Shown: positions 1 to 9,556, counted from the first letter of the stretch. The stretch is 33,223 bases of DNA from an uncultured Clostridia bacterium (GCA_947627945.1 CANQYC010000006.1:1-33223), one strand, 5' to 3'. Translations and numbers: made by a program. Notes: generated by a model from the sequence alone, not told the origin.

Positions 1-35
1 GCCACCCTGCGGGGGCTGGCTATTGCCCCACCCCC

Positions 36-72
36 AGCCCCCTCCCCGCCAGCGGCGGGGAGGGGGCTTTTT
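36..72 (+). terminator. Rho-independent terminator of a gene upstream of the window
   Basis: Perfect 15-bp stem AGCCCCCTCCCCGCC (36-50) / GGCGGGGAGGGGGCT (54-68), AGC loop, followed by TTTTT. Confidence 0.85.
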
Positions 73-140
73 ATGCAGGGGGTTTCACCCCCTGCACCCC
101 CTTTTCTGAGGGGGCTACCGCCCCCTCGCCCCCATTTTTG

Positions 141-345
141 GCAACGTGACGTTGCACCTGCGGCAACGTCACGTTGCATCCCCGCGCGTTCTATAGTGTC
201 AAGCTTTTATAACGGTCAAAGCACGCGTTCAGCTGCGTATAACGCCAGCCACCCAATGCACTGCGTGCAAAGGGTGGCTGGCGTTTCCCGTTCTAACATG
301 CGTGAAAAAAAGAATCAATTCTTTGCCACTCCCTGCGTGTGCCGG
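141..345 (+). repeat. Structured intergenic repeat, copy 1
   Basis: GCAACGTGACGTTGC module (141-155), its inverted copy (163-177), GCGCGTTCTATAGTGT linker, 14-bp-stem hairpin at 241-285, then a tail to about 345. Matched by a diverged copy at 33033-33157; the tail is matched in inverted orientation at 33161-33223. Confidence 0.75.
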
Positions 346-349
346 GATA

Positions 350-898
350 TTAAGCCCCGGGGGTCTTGATGATCGCCGGAGACCGCAGCACCGACAAAAA
401 TTCCTCCCGATGCGAATCATACGTCTCGGAATTCGACTTACATGTCAGGATGAACATCGAATTCCCGTCCGTCATATAGCCGACCATAGATGTGAACCAT
501 TTTTCATCCTTCTCATCGAGGGTATACCGGAATTCGAGGATCGCCACCCCATAGCTGCCCGCCATGACTTGATCATCACCGATCAGCTCCAGTGAATGTG
601 TCATGCTCCGGTACTGCGACAGGGCGGTGATGGAATAGTCCTTGCTGGAAGTGTAGGGCGCACCGGATGTATCTTCCGTGACGATGATGCTGGCATCGTC
701 TTTCACATAGTATTCTTCATAGAATTCGGAAGAAGTGGTCTGATACCCGTCCGGCACCTCGATATACAGATCCGGCAGGGGAAGTGCCTGATACACAGCG
801 ACCGTCTCCGCCGGTGCAGAGTCGGACTCCGTCCCCGATGTGCTGCATCCGGTCAGGCACAGTGCCATTGCTGCCATGATCAAAAGTAAACGTTTCAT
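350..898 (-). CDS. Small lipoprotein, possibly PsbP/DUF1795-like fold
   Basis: ORF 350-934; start taken at MKRLLLIMAAMALCLTGCS, a signal peptide with lipobox LTGC. Confidence 0.75.
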   Translation of the reverse strand: MKRLLLIMAAMALCLTGCSTSGTESDSAPAETVAVYQALPLPDLYIEVPDGYQTTSSEFYEEYYVKDDASIIVTEDTSGAPYTSSKDYSITALSQYRSMTHSLELIGDDQVMAGSYGVAILEFRYTLDEKDEKWFTSMVGYMTDGNSMFILTCKSNSETYDSHREEFLSVLRSPAIIKTPGA

Positions 899-1012
899 AC
901 ATTGCCTCCTGTTGTGACTGCGGGATGATCTCATGCCATCCTCTGGCTCCGTCTGCCGGGCGCAAGAGGATCGGTGTCAAAGGAAAGAGCTGACAGCTTC
1001 CGCCGCCAGCTC

Positions 1013-1359
1013 GTGACCAGACCGGTAAGCCGAGTTCTGTCGTGTGCGATAATTTATCTACGCAATACGTCGCCATATTGCTCAAGCCGCCCTTACCAAT
1101 GCCGTCCCACCGAGCCAGTGTCGGACGGCTGGTACCATCAGGCGTTGCATCGGATAGGGTTTACACGGCAGTGCAGTCTCCTGCACTCCGGTGAGCTCTT
1201 ACCTCACCATTCCACCATCGCCGCATGACTGCGGCAGTTTCTTTTCTGTTGCACTTGCCCTAAGGTCGCCCTCGGCTGCCGTTAGCAGCTATCCTGCTCT
1301 GTGATGCTCGGACTTTCCTCGTGGACTAAAACGTACACGCTATCGCATAGTCTGCTCAC
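1013..1359 (-). ncRNA. rnpB: RNase P RNA
   Basis: Minus strand carries GAGGAAAGTCCGAGC and ACAGAACTCGGCTTA signatures. The ends pair as GTGAGCAGAC / GTCTGGTCAC (helix P1/P2). Confidence 0.95.
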
Positions 1360-1366
1360 ATATTAC

Positions 1367-1395
1367 AGTATAACAGATTCCGGCGGATCTGTCAA
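1367..1395 (-). promoter_or_regulatory. rnpB promoter
   Basis: Minus strand TTGACA-N17-TATACT just upstream of the rnpB 5' end. Confidence 0.85.
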
Positions 1396-1414
1396 GGGCA
1401 AAATGCCGCAAGTC

Positions 1415-3133
1415 TCATCCCAGCATCTCCAGCTGCTCAAGATAGGCGATGCAGTCATCTCTTTCGCAGCCCATGTTATCGACCAATACATAGCAACTGT
1501 CGCTCATCTTGATGTTCATCGTGCTTGCATTGCTCTCGTATTTCTGCATCATGTCCACCAGTTCCGGCAGCTCCTCCGCCGGCATGGCATCCGGCAGGGG
1601 ATCCGTTGTGAAATATACACGTATCGCCTCCTCATTTTCATTCTCATAGCGCAGGGTGATCTCATCGGTCACCGCAGACGCACCGATCGTGACACCACGG
1701 CTGACTTTGGCGAGGGACAGGGAACCGACTCTCTCTGCCCCCGGTATCATCCCCCGGAAAGGCTCGATATTGCATGCTTCTTCAAGGCTCAGCGACGGCG
1801 TGTCGTCATTGGCAAGGTCGCCGCTGCTCAGTATCGGACCCAGACTGTCACGGAATCCCACCACCGCATATGACAGGGCATCGCCGTCCGCAAAGCAGCC
1901 TTCCACTTCCAGCCGGCAGCGTCCGAGATCCATCCGGAAAGCGATCCAGTGTTCCCCTGTTTCCTCATTATGCCTGCCTGCGCCCATGCTGAGCTGATAG
2001 TTGAATTCCTTTATCCGCACGAGCGGCAGCTCCGCATGGACGGCACCGTCACCTGCCGGATAGAACCGCACCTGTAAATAGTCCTCACCGCTGCCCCGCC
2101 ATGTCACCGTCATTTCCTTGTTGGCGGACGAGATGGATGCCTCCACGGTATCCAGATCACCGAAAACCGTATTCTGCGGCACCAGACCGGCATAGGGCTG
2201 CACATAATTTGCCTGATCCAAGGTCAGCGGGAGCCGCATGTTGTATTCCTCCTCCGCCTCCCGGCATGTTTCTGCCATGGTATCCGCTGTCATACCGCTC
2301 CCGGCGATCTCACACAGCAGTGTGACCGCTTTCCGGCGTGTGAGAACAGGACCCTCCAATAGCACGGTGGTCGTCCCGATGCACATAACGCCCCCTATCC
2401 CGTTTTCTGCATCGTCATACAGCCAGAGTTTCGTGGACGGATAGCCCGGCAGTGCGGTCGGCTCCGCCGTCCCCTGCACATCGGCATACTGCGCCGCTTC
2501 GACTTCCTGCGTCATGATGGATTCCTGTCCGGAAAATTTGTCGCTGAACAGATCGCTGAACACATAGAGCGATACCTCATCATCCTCATCCTGCAGACAG
2601 GCATAGGTATAGAGGGTCTCCATGGTGCCGATCCTGCGGATATAGTAGGCGGAAATGGTCTCCATGCCGGAAGAAAACGGCATTGGCGGTGCCTTCTCCG
2701 GCTCATAGAGGATGGTATTGCCGACATAGGGCTGCATGGCTTGATCCAGCAGCTCCTGCACACAGTAGTAGGTGCTGGAAAAGCAGGCGTCGATCTGCGC
2801 ATCGGTCAGCTCCGTGGAGACATCGGTCGGCTGCTCCACGGCAGTGGGCTGCCGGACATCCGTGGCAGCGGGCAGATGTGCCGGCGGTTCGTTGCGCTCG
2901 GTATTCATCCAGAAGAAGCCGAAAAGCGAGGCACAGAGTGCCGCCGCTGTCAGGAAAGCCGCATAGCGGTGGCGGATCGGCGGATGCACCTGTGCGGCGG
3001 TATCTTCCGTTTCCGCCATTTCTGTCATATCCTGCGCCGCATGCTTCTCCTCGTCAGGCAGCAGCTCTGTCAGCTCCTGCAAGTAGGCTTCGTCCACCTG
3101 ATCGAGCATCCGGCGGATATCTCTCTTGTTCAT
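1415..3133 (-). CDS. Membrane anti-sigma-factor-like protein with repeated extracytoplasmic domain
   Basis: 572 aa; short N-terminal cytoplasmic region, one TM (YAAFLTAAALCASLFGFFWM), large C-terminal part. ATGA overlap with the sigma factor gene upstream. Confidence 0.7.
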   Translation of the reverse strand: MNKRDIRRMLDQVDEAYLQELTELLPDEEKHAAQDMTEMAETEDTAAQVHPPIRHRYAAFLTAAALCASLFGFFWMNTERNEPPAHLPAATDVRQPTAVEQPTDVSTELTDAQIDACFSSTYYCVQELLDQAMQPYVGNTILYEPEKAPPMPFSSGMETISAYYIRRIGTMETLYTYACLQDEDDEVSLYVFSDLFSDKFSGQESIMTQEVEAAQYADVQGTAEPTALPGYPSTKLWLYDDAENGIGGVMCIGTTTVLLEGPVLTRRKAVTLLCEIAGSGMTADTMAETCREAEEEYNMRLPLTLDQANYVQPYAGLVPQNTVFGDLDTVEASISSANKEMTVTWRGSGEDYLQVRFYPAGDGAVHAELPLVRIKEFNYQLSMGAGRHNEETGEHWIAFRMDLGRCRLEVEGCFADGDALSYAVVGFRDSLGPILSSGDLANDDTPSLSLEEACNIEPFRGMIPGAERVGSLSLAKVSRGVTIGASAVTDEITLRYENENEEAIRVYFTTDPLPDAMPAEELPELVDMMQKYESNASTMNIKMSDSCYVLVDNMGCERDDCIAYLEQLEMLG

Positions 3134-3681
3134 TGATAGCAGCCCTCCTTTTTCAGATAGTCACGCAGCTTGTTCCGGGTGCGGAACAGTGTGGATTCGA
3201 CCTTGCTCTTGCTGTAGCCCGTGCGGTGCATGATCTCCCTGACGGAGAGCATCATCCAGTACCGGAGCAGAAAGATCTGCCGCTGGTCGGTGCGCAGTGT
3301 GGCAAGGAATGCATTGAGCAGCTCTCCGAGTTCGGAGCTGGCACGGAGATCGGCACGCCCGTCCGCAATGGTATCCGCCAGCTCATCGAGGGACACGAGC
3401 GTGCCGGGGTCACGTTTCCCCGCACAGAGGTACTCTGCCCGCCGGCAGGCGGTGTTCCGGGCGATCTTTGCCAGATAGGCTTTCAGGTTTCTGGGGCGGT
3501 TCGGGGGAATGGAACGCCATGCCCCGAGGTACGTATCGTTTTCGCATTCTTCCGCATCCTGCGTATTGTGCAGGATGTTCTTGCAGATGTGGCGGATGAG
3601 ACCGCCGTAACGGCGGCGTGTCTCGGCAATGGCAGTCTCTGAGCGTGAGAAAAATAACTCGATGATCTCCTCATCGTCCAC
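3130..3681 (-). CDS. ECF-type RNA polymerase sigma factor
   Basis: Sigma region 2 (AEECENDTYLGAWRSIPPNRPRNLKAYLAKIARN) and region 4 HTH (REIMHRTGYSKSKVESTLFRTRNKLRDYL). GTG start at 3681 behind AAAGGAGGTG. Confidence 0.85.
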   Translation of the reverse strand: MDDEEIIELFFSRSETAIAETRRRYGGLIRHICKNILHNTQDAEECENDTYLGAWRSIPPNRPRNLKAYLAKIARNTACRRAEYLCAGKRDPGTLVSLDELADTIADGRADLRASSELGELLNAFLATLRTDQRQIFLLRYWMMLSVREIMHRTGYSKSKVESTLFRTRNKLRDYLKKEGCYQ

Positions 3682-3795
3682 GGGGATGGCACCTCCTTTC
3701 CGGGAGCTTTGCATGGTCCCTTTCTATTTAAGTACGGAAACGGGAACGGATGCTTGCAGGGCAGGGGATATTTTTTGAAGATCTGCGCTGCCTTT

Positions 3796-3825
3796 AGTGT
3801 ACCATAACGGGGGCATATCTGTCAA
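3796..3825 (-). promoter_or_regulatory. Promoter for the sigma/anti-sigma genes
   Basis: Minus strand TTGACA-N18-TACACT. Confidence 0.6.
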
Positions 3826-3870
3826 GCTGCGGCGTCGGGCAGATTTCCGTGCCTTTTCCCATAAAAGGTG

Positions 3871-3899
3871 TTGACAAAACGAAAGAATGGGACTATAAT
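3871..3899 (+). promoter_or_regulatory. trkA promoter
   Basis: TTGACA (3871-3876)-N17-TATAAT (3894-3899), perfect consensus. Confidence 0.9.
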
Positions 3900-3938
3900 A
3901 GATATGGCACCTATTTTTTTGCTAAAGGAGTCACTATC

Positions 3939-5294
3939 GTGAATATATTGATCGCAGGCTGCGGAAAAGCAGGCAGCATTCTTGCAGAGACGCTCTGCAA
4001 TGAGGGGCACAGCGTCACCGTCATGGACAACGACCCGGAGGTCGTGCGTTCCCTTGTCGACAACAACGATGTGCAGGGCGTTGTGGGCAATGCACTGATC
4101 CTGAAAGATCTTCAGGAGGCAGGCGTGGAGGATGCCAACATCATCATCGCCATGACCGATTCGGACGAGACGAACATCCTCTGCTGTATGATGGCACGCA
4201 AATGCAAGGCAAAACACAGCGTTGCCCGTGTGCGCAATCCCATGTATTCCGAACAGATGGTCTTCATGCGGGACGAGCTTGGCATCAGCATGATGATCAA
4301 TCCCGAATACCAGACCGCCAACGAGATCGCCCGGATGCTCCGCTACCCGAACGCCATCCATGTCGAGACATTCGCCAAGGGAAGAATGGATCTTGCGGAG
4401 ATGAAAGTCACCCCCGGCGGCACCCTTGACGGCATGACGCTGTCCAATCTGTTCCACAAACTCAAGCTCCATCTGCTCGTGTGCGCCGTCAAGCGGGGCG
4501 AGGAGATCATCATCCCCGACGGCAGGTTCGTCCTCGCCGGCGGCGACAAGATCCACATTACCGCCGCACACAGCGATCTGTCCAAATTCTATAAGGCGGT
4601 GGGGGATTTCAAATCCCGTGTGAAGTCGTGTGTGATCGTCGGCGGCGGCAAGATCGGCTACTACCTCGTCCGCCAGCTCCTTGAACTCGGCATACAGGTC
4701 AAGATCATCGAACAGGACCGGGCACGCTGCGAACAGCTCAGTGAATGGTTCCCGAAGGCGAACGTCATCCATGCGGACGGCACCAATCAGGACATTCTTT
4801 TAGAGGAGGGACTGCCCAAAGCGGACGCCTGCATCATGCTCACCGGCATTGATGAGGAAAATATCATCCTCTCCATGTACGCCAAGAAGATCGGCGTGGA
4901 GAAGATCGTCACCAAGATCAACCGTTCCTCCCTGCTGCCGATCTCGGACAGCATGGGGCTGGAGAATATCGTGTCCCCACGGGAGACCATTGCGGAACTG
5001 GTGCTGCAATATGTCCGTGCGAGACAGAATTCCGACAGCAACAACATCATCACCCTCTACCGGCTCGCCGAGAACAAGCTCGAAGCCATTGAATTCATCG
5101 TGCGGGGCGATGCGGACTATATCGGCAAACCGCTGCGGGAACTGCACATCACCCCCGGTTTCCTGATCGCAGGCATCATCCGGGGCAACAAGCGCATCAT
5201 TCCCACCGGTGAGGACGTGCTGAAGGTCAACGACAGCGTTGTGATCGTCACCACGAACCGCAAGATCTCCAGCCTGAATGAGATGTTCTATTAA
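3939..5294 (+). CDS. trkA: Trk potassium uptake regulatory NAD-binding protein TrkA
   Basis: Two Rossmann/RCK modules (MNILIAGCGKAGSILAETL; SCVIVGGGKIGYYLVRQLLELG). GTG start after AAAGGAG. Confidence 0.92.
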   Translation: MNILIAGCGKAGSILAETLCNEGHSVTVMDNDPEVVRSLVDNNDVQGVVGNALILKDLQEAGVEDANIIIAMTDSDETNILCCMMARKCKAKHSVARVRNPMYSEQMVFMRDELGISMMINPEYQTANEIARMLRYPNAIHVETFAKGRMDLAEMKVTPGGTLDGMTLSNLFHKLKLHLLVCAVKRGEEIIIPDGRFVLAGGDKIHITAAHSDLSKFYKAVGDFKSRVKSCVIVGGGKIGYYLVRQLLELGIQVKIIEQDRARCEQLSEWFPKANVIHADGTNQDILLEEGLPKADACIMLTGIDEENIILSMYAKKIGVEKIVTKINRSSLLPISDSMGLENIVSPRETIAELVLQYVRARQNSDSNNIITLYRLAENKLEAIEFIVRGDADYIGKPLRELHITPGFLIAGIIRGNKRIIPTGEDVLKVNDSVVIVTTNRKISSLNEMFY

Positions 5295-5306
5295 CGGAGG
5301 CAACGG

Positions 5307-6743
5307 ATGAATTACAAAATGATCCTCTACCTCACTGCACAGATCGTGCGTGCGGTGGGCGTGCTGCTGCTGCTGCCGCTGCTGACGGCGGTGATCTACG
5401 GAGAAGCAAAGGGCTGCCTTGCCTTTGGCATCGTGGCAGCGGGCATGATCTTGCTCGGCACGCTGCTGACATTGAAAAAACCAGGAAACAAAGCCGTTTA
5501 TACCCGTGAGGGCATGGCGGTGGTCGCCTGCTCATGGATCGCCGTATCCATGCTCGGCGCACTGCCCTATGTGATCACCGGTGACATCCCGAACTATGCG
5601 GATGCCGTCTTTGAGACTGCCTCCGGACTGACGACGACCGGCTCCACCATCCTGACGGACATCGAGAGCCTTTCCCGATCTGCCCTGTTCTGGCGTGCAT
5701 TCACGCACTTCATCGGCGGTATGGGTATCCTGATCTTCATGCTCGCCGTGCTGCCGCAGACCGACACCCGGACGATGCACCTTGTCCGTGCGGAATCGGC
5801 AGGTCCCACTGCCGGCAAGCTCGTGGCAAAAATGAGCCAGTCCGTGCGCATCCTGTATGGCATTTATCTGACGCTGACCGTGTCGGAGATGCTCCTGTTG
5901 CTCTGCGGCGGGATGCCATTTTATGATGCCATCACCACCGCCTTTGCCACTGCCGGCACCGGCGGCTTCTCGGTGCGGGCGGGGAGCATTGCGGACTATC
6001 ACAGTGCCTATACGGATCTGATCGTGACGATCTTCATGGGGCTGTTCTCTGTCAATTTCACGATGTATTACCTGATCCTGTCCAAAAAATTCATGCAGGT
6101 CTTCCGGAATGAGGAGCTGCGGACATTCGTGGGCATCTGCGTCACCGCCATCGTACTGGTCACTGCCAACATCACAAGCTTCTACGGCAGCATCCTGACG
6201 GCACTGCGGTATGCGGGATTTCAGGTGCTTTCGATCATCTCGACCGCAGGCTTTTCCACTGCGGATTACACCGAATGGCCGTACTTTTCGCAGGCGATCC
6301 TGCTCACGCTCATGTTTGTCGGCGGCTGCGCCGGTTCCACGGGCGGCGGTCTGAAAGTCATGCGCATCATCGTCCTGTGCAAGAGTGCGCTGCGTGAGGT
6401 GCGGCGGACGCTCAGTCCCCGCTCAGTCATCACCGTCAAGTCGGACGGCAAGGCACTCGATCAGGAAATGGTTCACGGGGTATGCTATTATTTTGTGGTA
6501 TTCATGCTGCTGCTGACGGCATCGTCCGTGCTGCTGTCACTGGACGGGCATGACATCCCGTCCACCGTATCCGCCGTGATCACCTGCATGAACAATGTCG
6601 GACCGGGGCTTGGTGAAGTCGGTCCCTCCGGCAATTTTGCTGGCTTCTCCGCATGGGCAAAGATCTTGCTCACCGTGGACATGCTGTTTGGCAGACTGGA
6701 GATCTATCCCCTGCTCGTGCTGTTCACCATCCGGAAGAAATAA
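5307..6743 (+). CDS. trkH: Trk-type potassium transporter membrane subunit TrkH
   Basis: Polytopic protein with selectivity-filter-like segments ASGLTTTGST, ATAGTGGFS, STAGFST, NNVGPGLG. Directly downstream of trkA. Confidence 0.92.
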   Translation: MNYKMILYLTAQIVRAVGVLLLLPLLTAVIYGEAKGCLAFGIVAAGMILLGTLLTLKKPGNKAVYTREGMAVVACSWIAVSMLGALPYVITGDIPNYADAVFETASGLTTTGSTILTDIESLSRSALFWRAFTHFIGGMGILIFMLAVLPQTDTRTMHLVRAESAGPTAGKLVAKMSQSVRILYGIYLTLTVSEMLLLLCGGMPFYDAITTAFATAGTGGFSVRAGSIADYHSAYTDLIVTIFMGLFSVNFTMYYLILSKKFMQVFRNEELRTFVGICVTAIVLVTANITSFYGSILTALRYAGFQVLSIISTAGFSTADYTEWPYFSQAILLTLMFVGGCAGSTGGGLKVMRIIVLCKSALREVRRTLSPRSVITVKSDGKALDQEMVHGVCYYFVVFMLLLTASSVLLSLDGHDIPSTVSAVITCMNNVGPGLGEVGPSGNFAGFSAWAKILLTVDMLFGRLEIYPLLVLFTIRKK

Positions 6744-6841
6744 TGGCGCATGCCGGTTGCGGTGCGGTGCAGCTTAGTGAGATTTACTCAAAAAAACCTT
6801 TTTCTGTAAGGAAAATTCACCATATTTTTTTCGTCAGATTC

Positions 6842-6870
6842 TTGACAAGCCGAAAAAACAGCGGTATAAT
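6842..6870 (+). promoter_or_regulatory. atp operon promoter
   Basis: TTGACA (6842-6847)-N17-TATAAT (6865-6870), perfect consensus. Confidence 0.9.
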
Positions 6871-6912
6871 AATAGTGTGAAAGCACAAATTGCCCACGGG
6901 GAGGTGCCTCAT

Positions 6913-7293
6913 GTGAATGACCTGCATAAAGAAATGCGGTTTGCCGCAGCGGGTACCCTGCTCTTAGATGCGGCGATCTGGCTGATCACCTATTTCCTTG
7001 TCCGTGCGCCCGGTATCCCTGCGGCACTCGGACTCGCACTGGGCAGTGCGGGGATGTTCTGCAATCTCCTGCTGCTGCGCCGGAGCGTCCTGCGAGCCGT
7101 GTATCACGGCAAAACAAAGACATTCGGCGGCTATCTGCTGCGCTGCGGCGTGGCTTCGGCGGTCATCGCCGCCGCCATGCTCTCGGACAGCATCAACAGC
7201 GTCACAGCAGTCCTGCCCTTTCTGTATCCGAAGCTGATCTTCGGATTTCTGGCAATTTCCGGCAAACATACCGGTAAGAATGGAGGGATGTGA
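6913..7293 (+). CDS. atpI: ATP synthase subunit I-like membrane protein
   Basis: Small hydrophobic protein in the atpI position. GTG start after GGGGAGGTG; the track start at 6877 lies at the predicted transcription start. Confidence 0.65.
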   Translation: MNDLHKEMRFAAAGTLLLDAAIWLITYFLVRAPGIPAALGLALGSAGMFCNLLLLRRSVLRAVYHGKTKTFGGYLLRCGVASAVIAAAMLSDSINSVTAVLPFLYPKLIFGFLAISGKHTGKNGGM

Positions 7294-7296
7294 TTC

Positions 7297-8055
7297 TTGA
7301 ACATCAGCGATTTTCTAAAAGGCTCCCCTGACGGATTTGATGTGCAGGGTCCCAAGGTCATCTGCTCGTTCGATGTGTTCGGTGTAACGATCAACCTGAC
7401 CGAAACGGTCGCCATCAGCTGGCTGATCATCCTCGCAGTGACATTGCTGCTGCTGTGGCTGACATCCGGCATGAAGACCAAAAACATATCCAAACGGCAG
7501 GTCGCTGCGGAATGGATCGTCCAGACGCTCTACGACCTCGTGGAAAGCTCCATGGGCAAGCACTGGCGCAAATTTGCGCCCTACATCGGGGCACTGTTCA
7601 CGTTCTCGATCCTCGGCAGTCTGGTGAGCATGATCGGTCTGCGCAGTGTCACGGCGGACTTCAATGCCCCGCTGGCATGGGCACTGGTCACCTTTGTGTT
7701 CATCCACGGCACCAACATCCGTACACATGGCTTCCTTGGCTATCTCAAGGGCTATGTAGAGCCTGTCTTCGTCATGATGCCCATCAATGTCATCAGCGAG
7801 GTCTCCACGCCGGTCTCCATGAGTCTGCGTCATTTCGGCAACATTGTCAGCGGCATGGTCATCACCAGCATGGTGTATTTCGCACTTTCCGCAGTGACCA
7901 AGGGCATCGGCATCGCCTTCCTCACCATCGGTATCCCGGCGGTGCTGTCGCTGTACTTTGACCTGTTCGGCGGCTTCATGCAGGCGTTTGTCTTTATCAT
8001 GCTGACAATGGCGTACATCTCGAATGCGGACGGGCGGGCGGAAACGGCTGCCTGA
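7297..8055 (+). CDS. atpB: F0F1 ATP synthase subunit a
   Basis: Subunit a motifs (TPVSMSLRHFGNIVSGMV; GGFMQAFVFIMLTMAYI). TTG start after GGAGGG. Confidence 0.95.
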   Translation: MNISDFLKGSPDGFDVQGPKVICSFDVFGVTINLTETVAISWLIILAVTLLLLWLTSGMKTKNISKRQVAAEWIVQTLYDLVESSMGKHWRKFAPYIGALFTFSILGSLVSMIGLRSVTADFNAPLAWALVTFVFIHGTNIRTHGFLGYLKGYVEPVFVMMPINVISEVSTPVSMSLRHFGNIVSGMVITSMVYFALSAVTKGIGIAFLTIGIPAVLSLYFDLFGGFMQAFVFIMLTMAYISNADGRAETAA

Positions 8056-8061
8056 CACCCG

Positions 8062-8082
8062 GCAGGGGGAATGCCCCTCTGC
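8062..8082 (+). other. atpB-atpE intergenic hairpin
   Basis: GCAGGGGG (8062-8069) / CCCTCTGC (8075-8082), 8-bp stem with one G-U. Confidence 0.6.
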
Positions 8083-8114
8083 ACACTGAGCAAACCTGAA
8101 TTATGGAGGAATGA

Positions 8115-8390
<276 letters not shown>

Positions 8391-8426
8391 TTCGTCTGAA
8401 CCATACCCGGATGGGAGGGTACTACA

Positions 8427-8936
8427 TTGAATCTCGATTTTTTTACCATTGATACGGGAACCATTCTGTTCACCCTCATCAATACGCTGCTGATCTTTCT
8501 GGCGTTCCGGTTCATCCTCTTCAAGCGGGTGGATGCCATTCTCGAAAAGCGTCAGAAAGAGGTCGATTCCGTCTATGACGCCGCAGACGAGGCACTTGCG
8601 GATGCCAATTCCAAAAAAGAGCAGTACACCGCCGCAATGACAAATGCCAAGGAGGAAGCTGCCGGCATCGTTGCCCGTGCCGAAAAGACGGCACAGCGTG
8701 AGGGCGATGCCATCGTGGCACAGGCAAAGCAGGAAGCTGCCGCCGCCCGTGAGAAGGCAAGCCTTGAGACTGCCCGTGAAAAGGCACAGGCTCGTGCGGA
8801 ATTGCAGGGTGAGATCTCCGGTCTTGCCATGGATCTGGCACAGAAGATCATGGAAAAGGAGATCAGCCAGAAAGACCATGCCCGTCTGATCGACGAATTT
8901 CTGGAGGAAATGGACAGCGAGGGTGACAGCAAATGA
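8427..8936 (+). CDS. atpF: F0F1 ATP synthase subunit b
   Basis: N-terminal TM then long charged helix (RFILFKRVDAILEKRQKEV). TTG start after GGGAGGG. Confidence 0.95.
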   Translation: MNLDFFTIDTGTILFTLINTLLIFLAFRFILFKRVDAILEKRQKEVDSVYDAADEALADANSKKEQYTAAMTNAKEEAAGIVARAEKTAQREGDAIVAQAKQEAAAAREKASLETAREKAQARAELQGEISGLAMDLAQKIMEKEISQKDHARLIDEFLEEMDSEGDSK

Positions 8937-9454
8937 CACAGACGGTAGGAAAGGTTTACGCCGAGGCTCTCTTTGCGCTGGCGCAGGAGGAAGATCAGGC
9001 GCAGCAGATCTATCAGGAGCTGAACGAGTTCGCTGACATCATGCAGGAACATCCCGATTTTGTCCGGATGCTCGGTGTCCCGACGCTCAGCGTCGAAGAA
9101 CGTCTGCACGCATTGCGTCAGGTCATCGGCGAGGGAACGGGCAGCATGGAGAATTTCCTCTGCCTGCTCGTGGAGCGGCACCGGTTTTCCGCACTGCCGG
9201 ACATCCGCAGTGCATTCAACCAGCTGTATGATGATACATTCGGCATCGCCGAAGTCTTTGTCACTTCTGCCGTTCCCCTGAAACCGGCACAGTGCGATGC
9301 GCTTGCGGCAAAGCTGAAAGCAAAGCTCGGACGGGAGATCCATCTGCATGAAGCGGTCGATCCCTCTCTGCTCGGCGGCATGGTCGTCCAGTACGGGGAC
9401 ACCAGGATGGACAATTCCCTGCGCACGAGGATGCAGCAGTTCCGTCAGAACTGA
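8933..9454 (+). CDS. atpH: F0F1 ATP synthase subunit delta
   Basis: MTQTVGKVYAEALFALAQEE and C-terminal GGMVVQYGDTRMDNSLRTRMQQ. ATGA overlap with atpF. Confidence 0.95.
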   Translation: MTQTVGKVYAEALFALAQEEDQAQQIYQELNEFADIMQEHPDFVRMLGVPTLSVEERLHALRQVIGEGTGSMENFLCLLVERHRFSALPDIRSAFNQLYDDTFGIAEVFVTSAVPLKPAQCDALAAKLKAKLGREIHLHEAVDPSLLGGMVVQYGDTRMDNSLRTRMQQFRQN

Positions 9455-9489
9455 TACCGGTGAGACGGCAGCCGGCAAAGACGGTCACA

Positions 9490-9504
9490 GCCTGCACGGC
9501 AGGC
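9490..9504 (+). other. atpH-atpA intergenic hairpin
   Basis: GCCTGC-ACG-GCAGGC perfect 6-bp stem inside a 111-nt gap. Confidence 0.55.
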
Positions 9505-9556
9505 ATTCCCTGAACATCCGATGTCTGTCGGGTCTTGAGGGATCAGTATGAAATGA

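Noticed and set aside
73-369. 98-aa ORF in the left repeat region
   Set aside because: Crosses several perfect hairpins and the repeat; Pro/Arg-rich translation without a convincing ribosome site.
3822-4772. 316-aa minus-strand ORF opposite trkA
   Set aside because: Covers trkA and its perfect promoter; no domain recognised.
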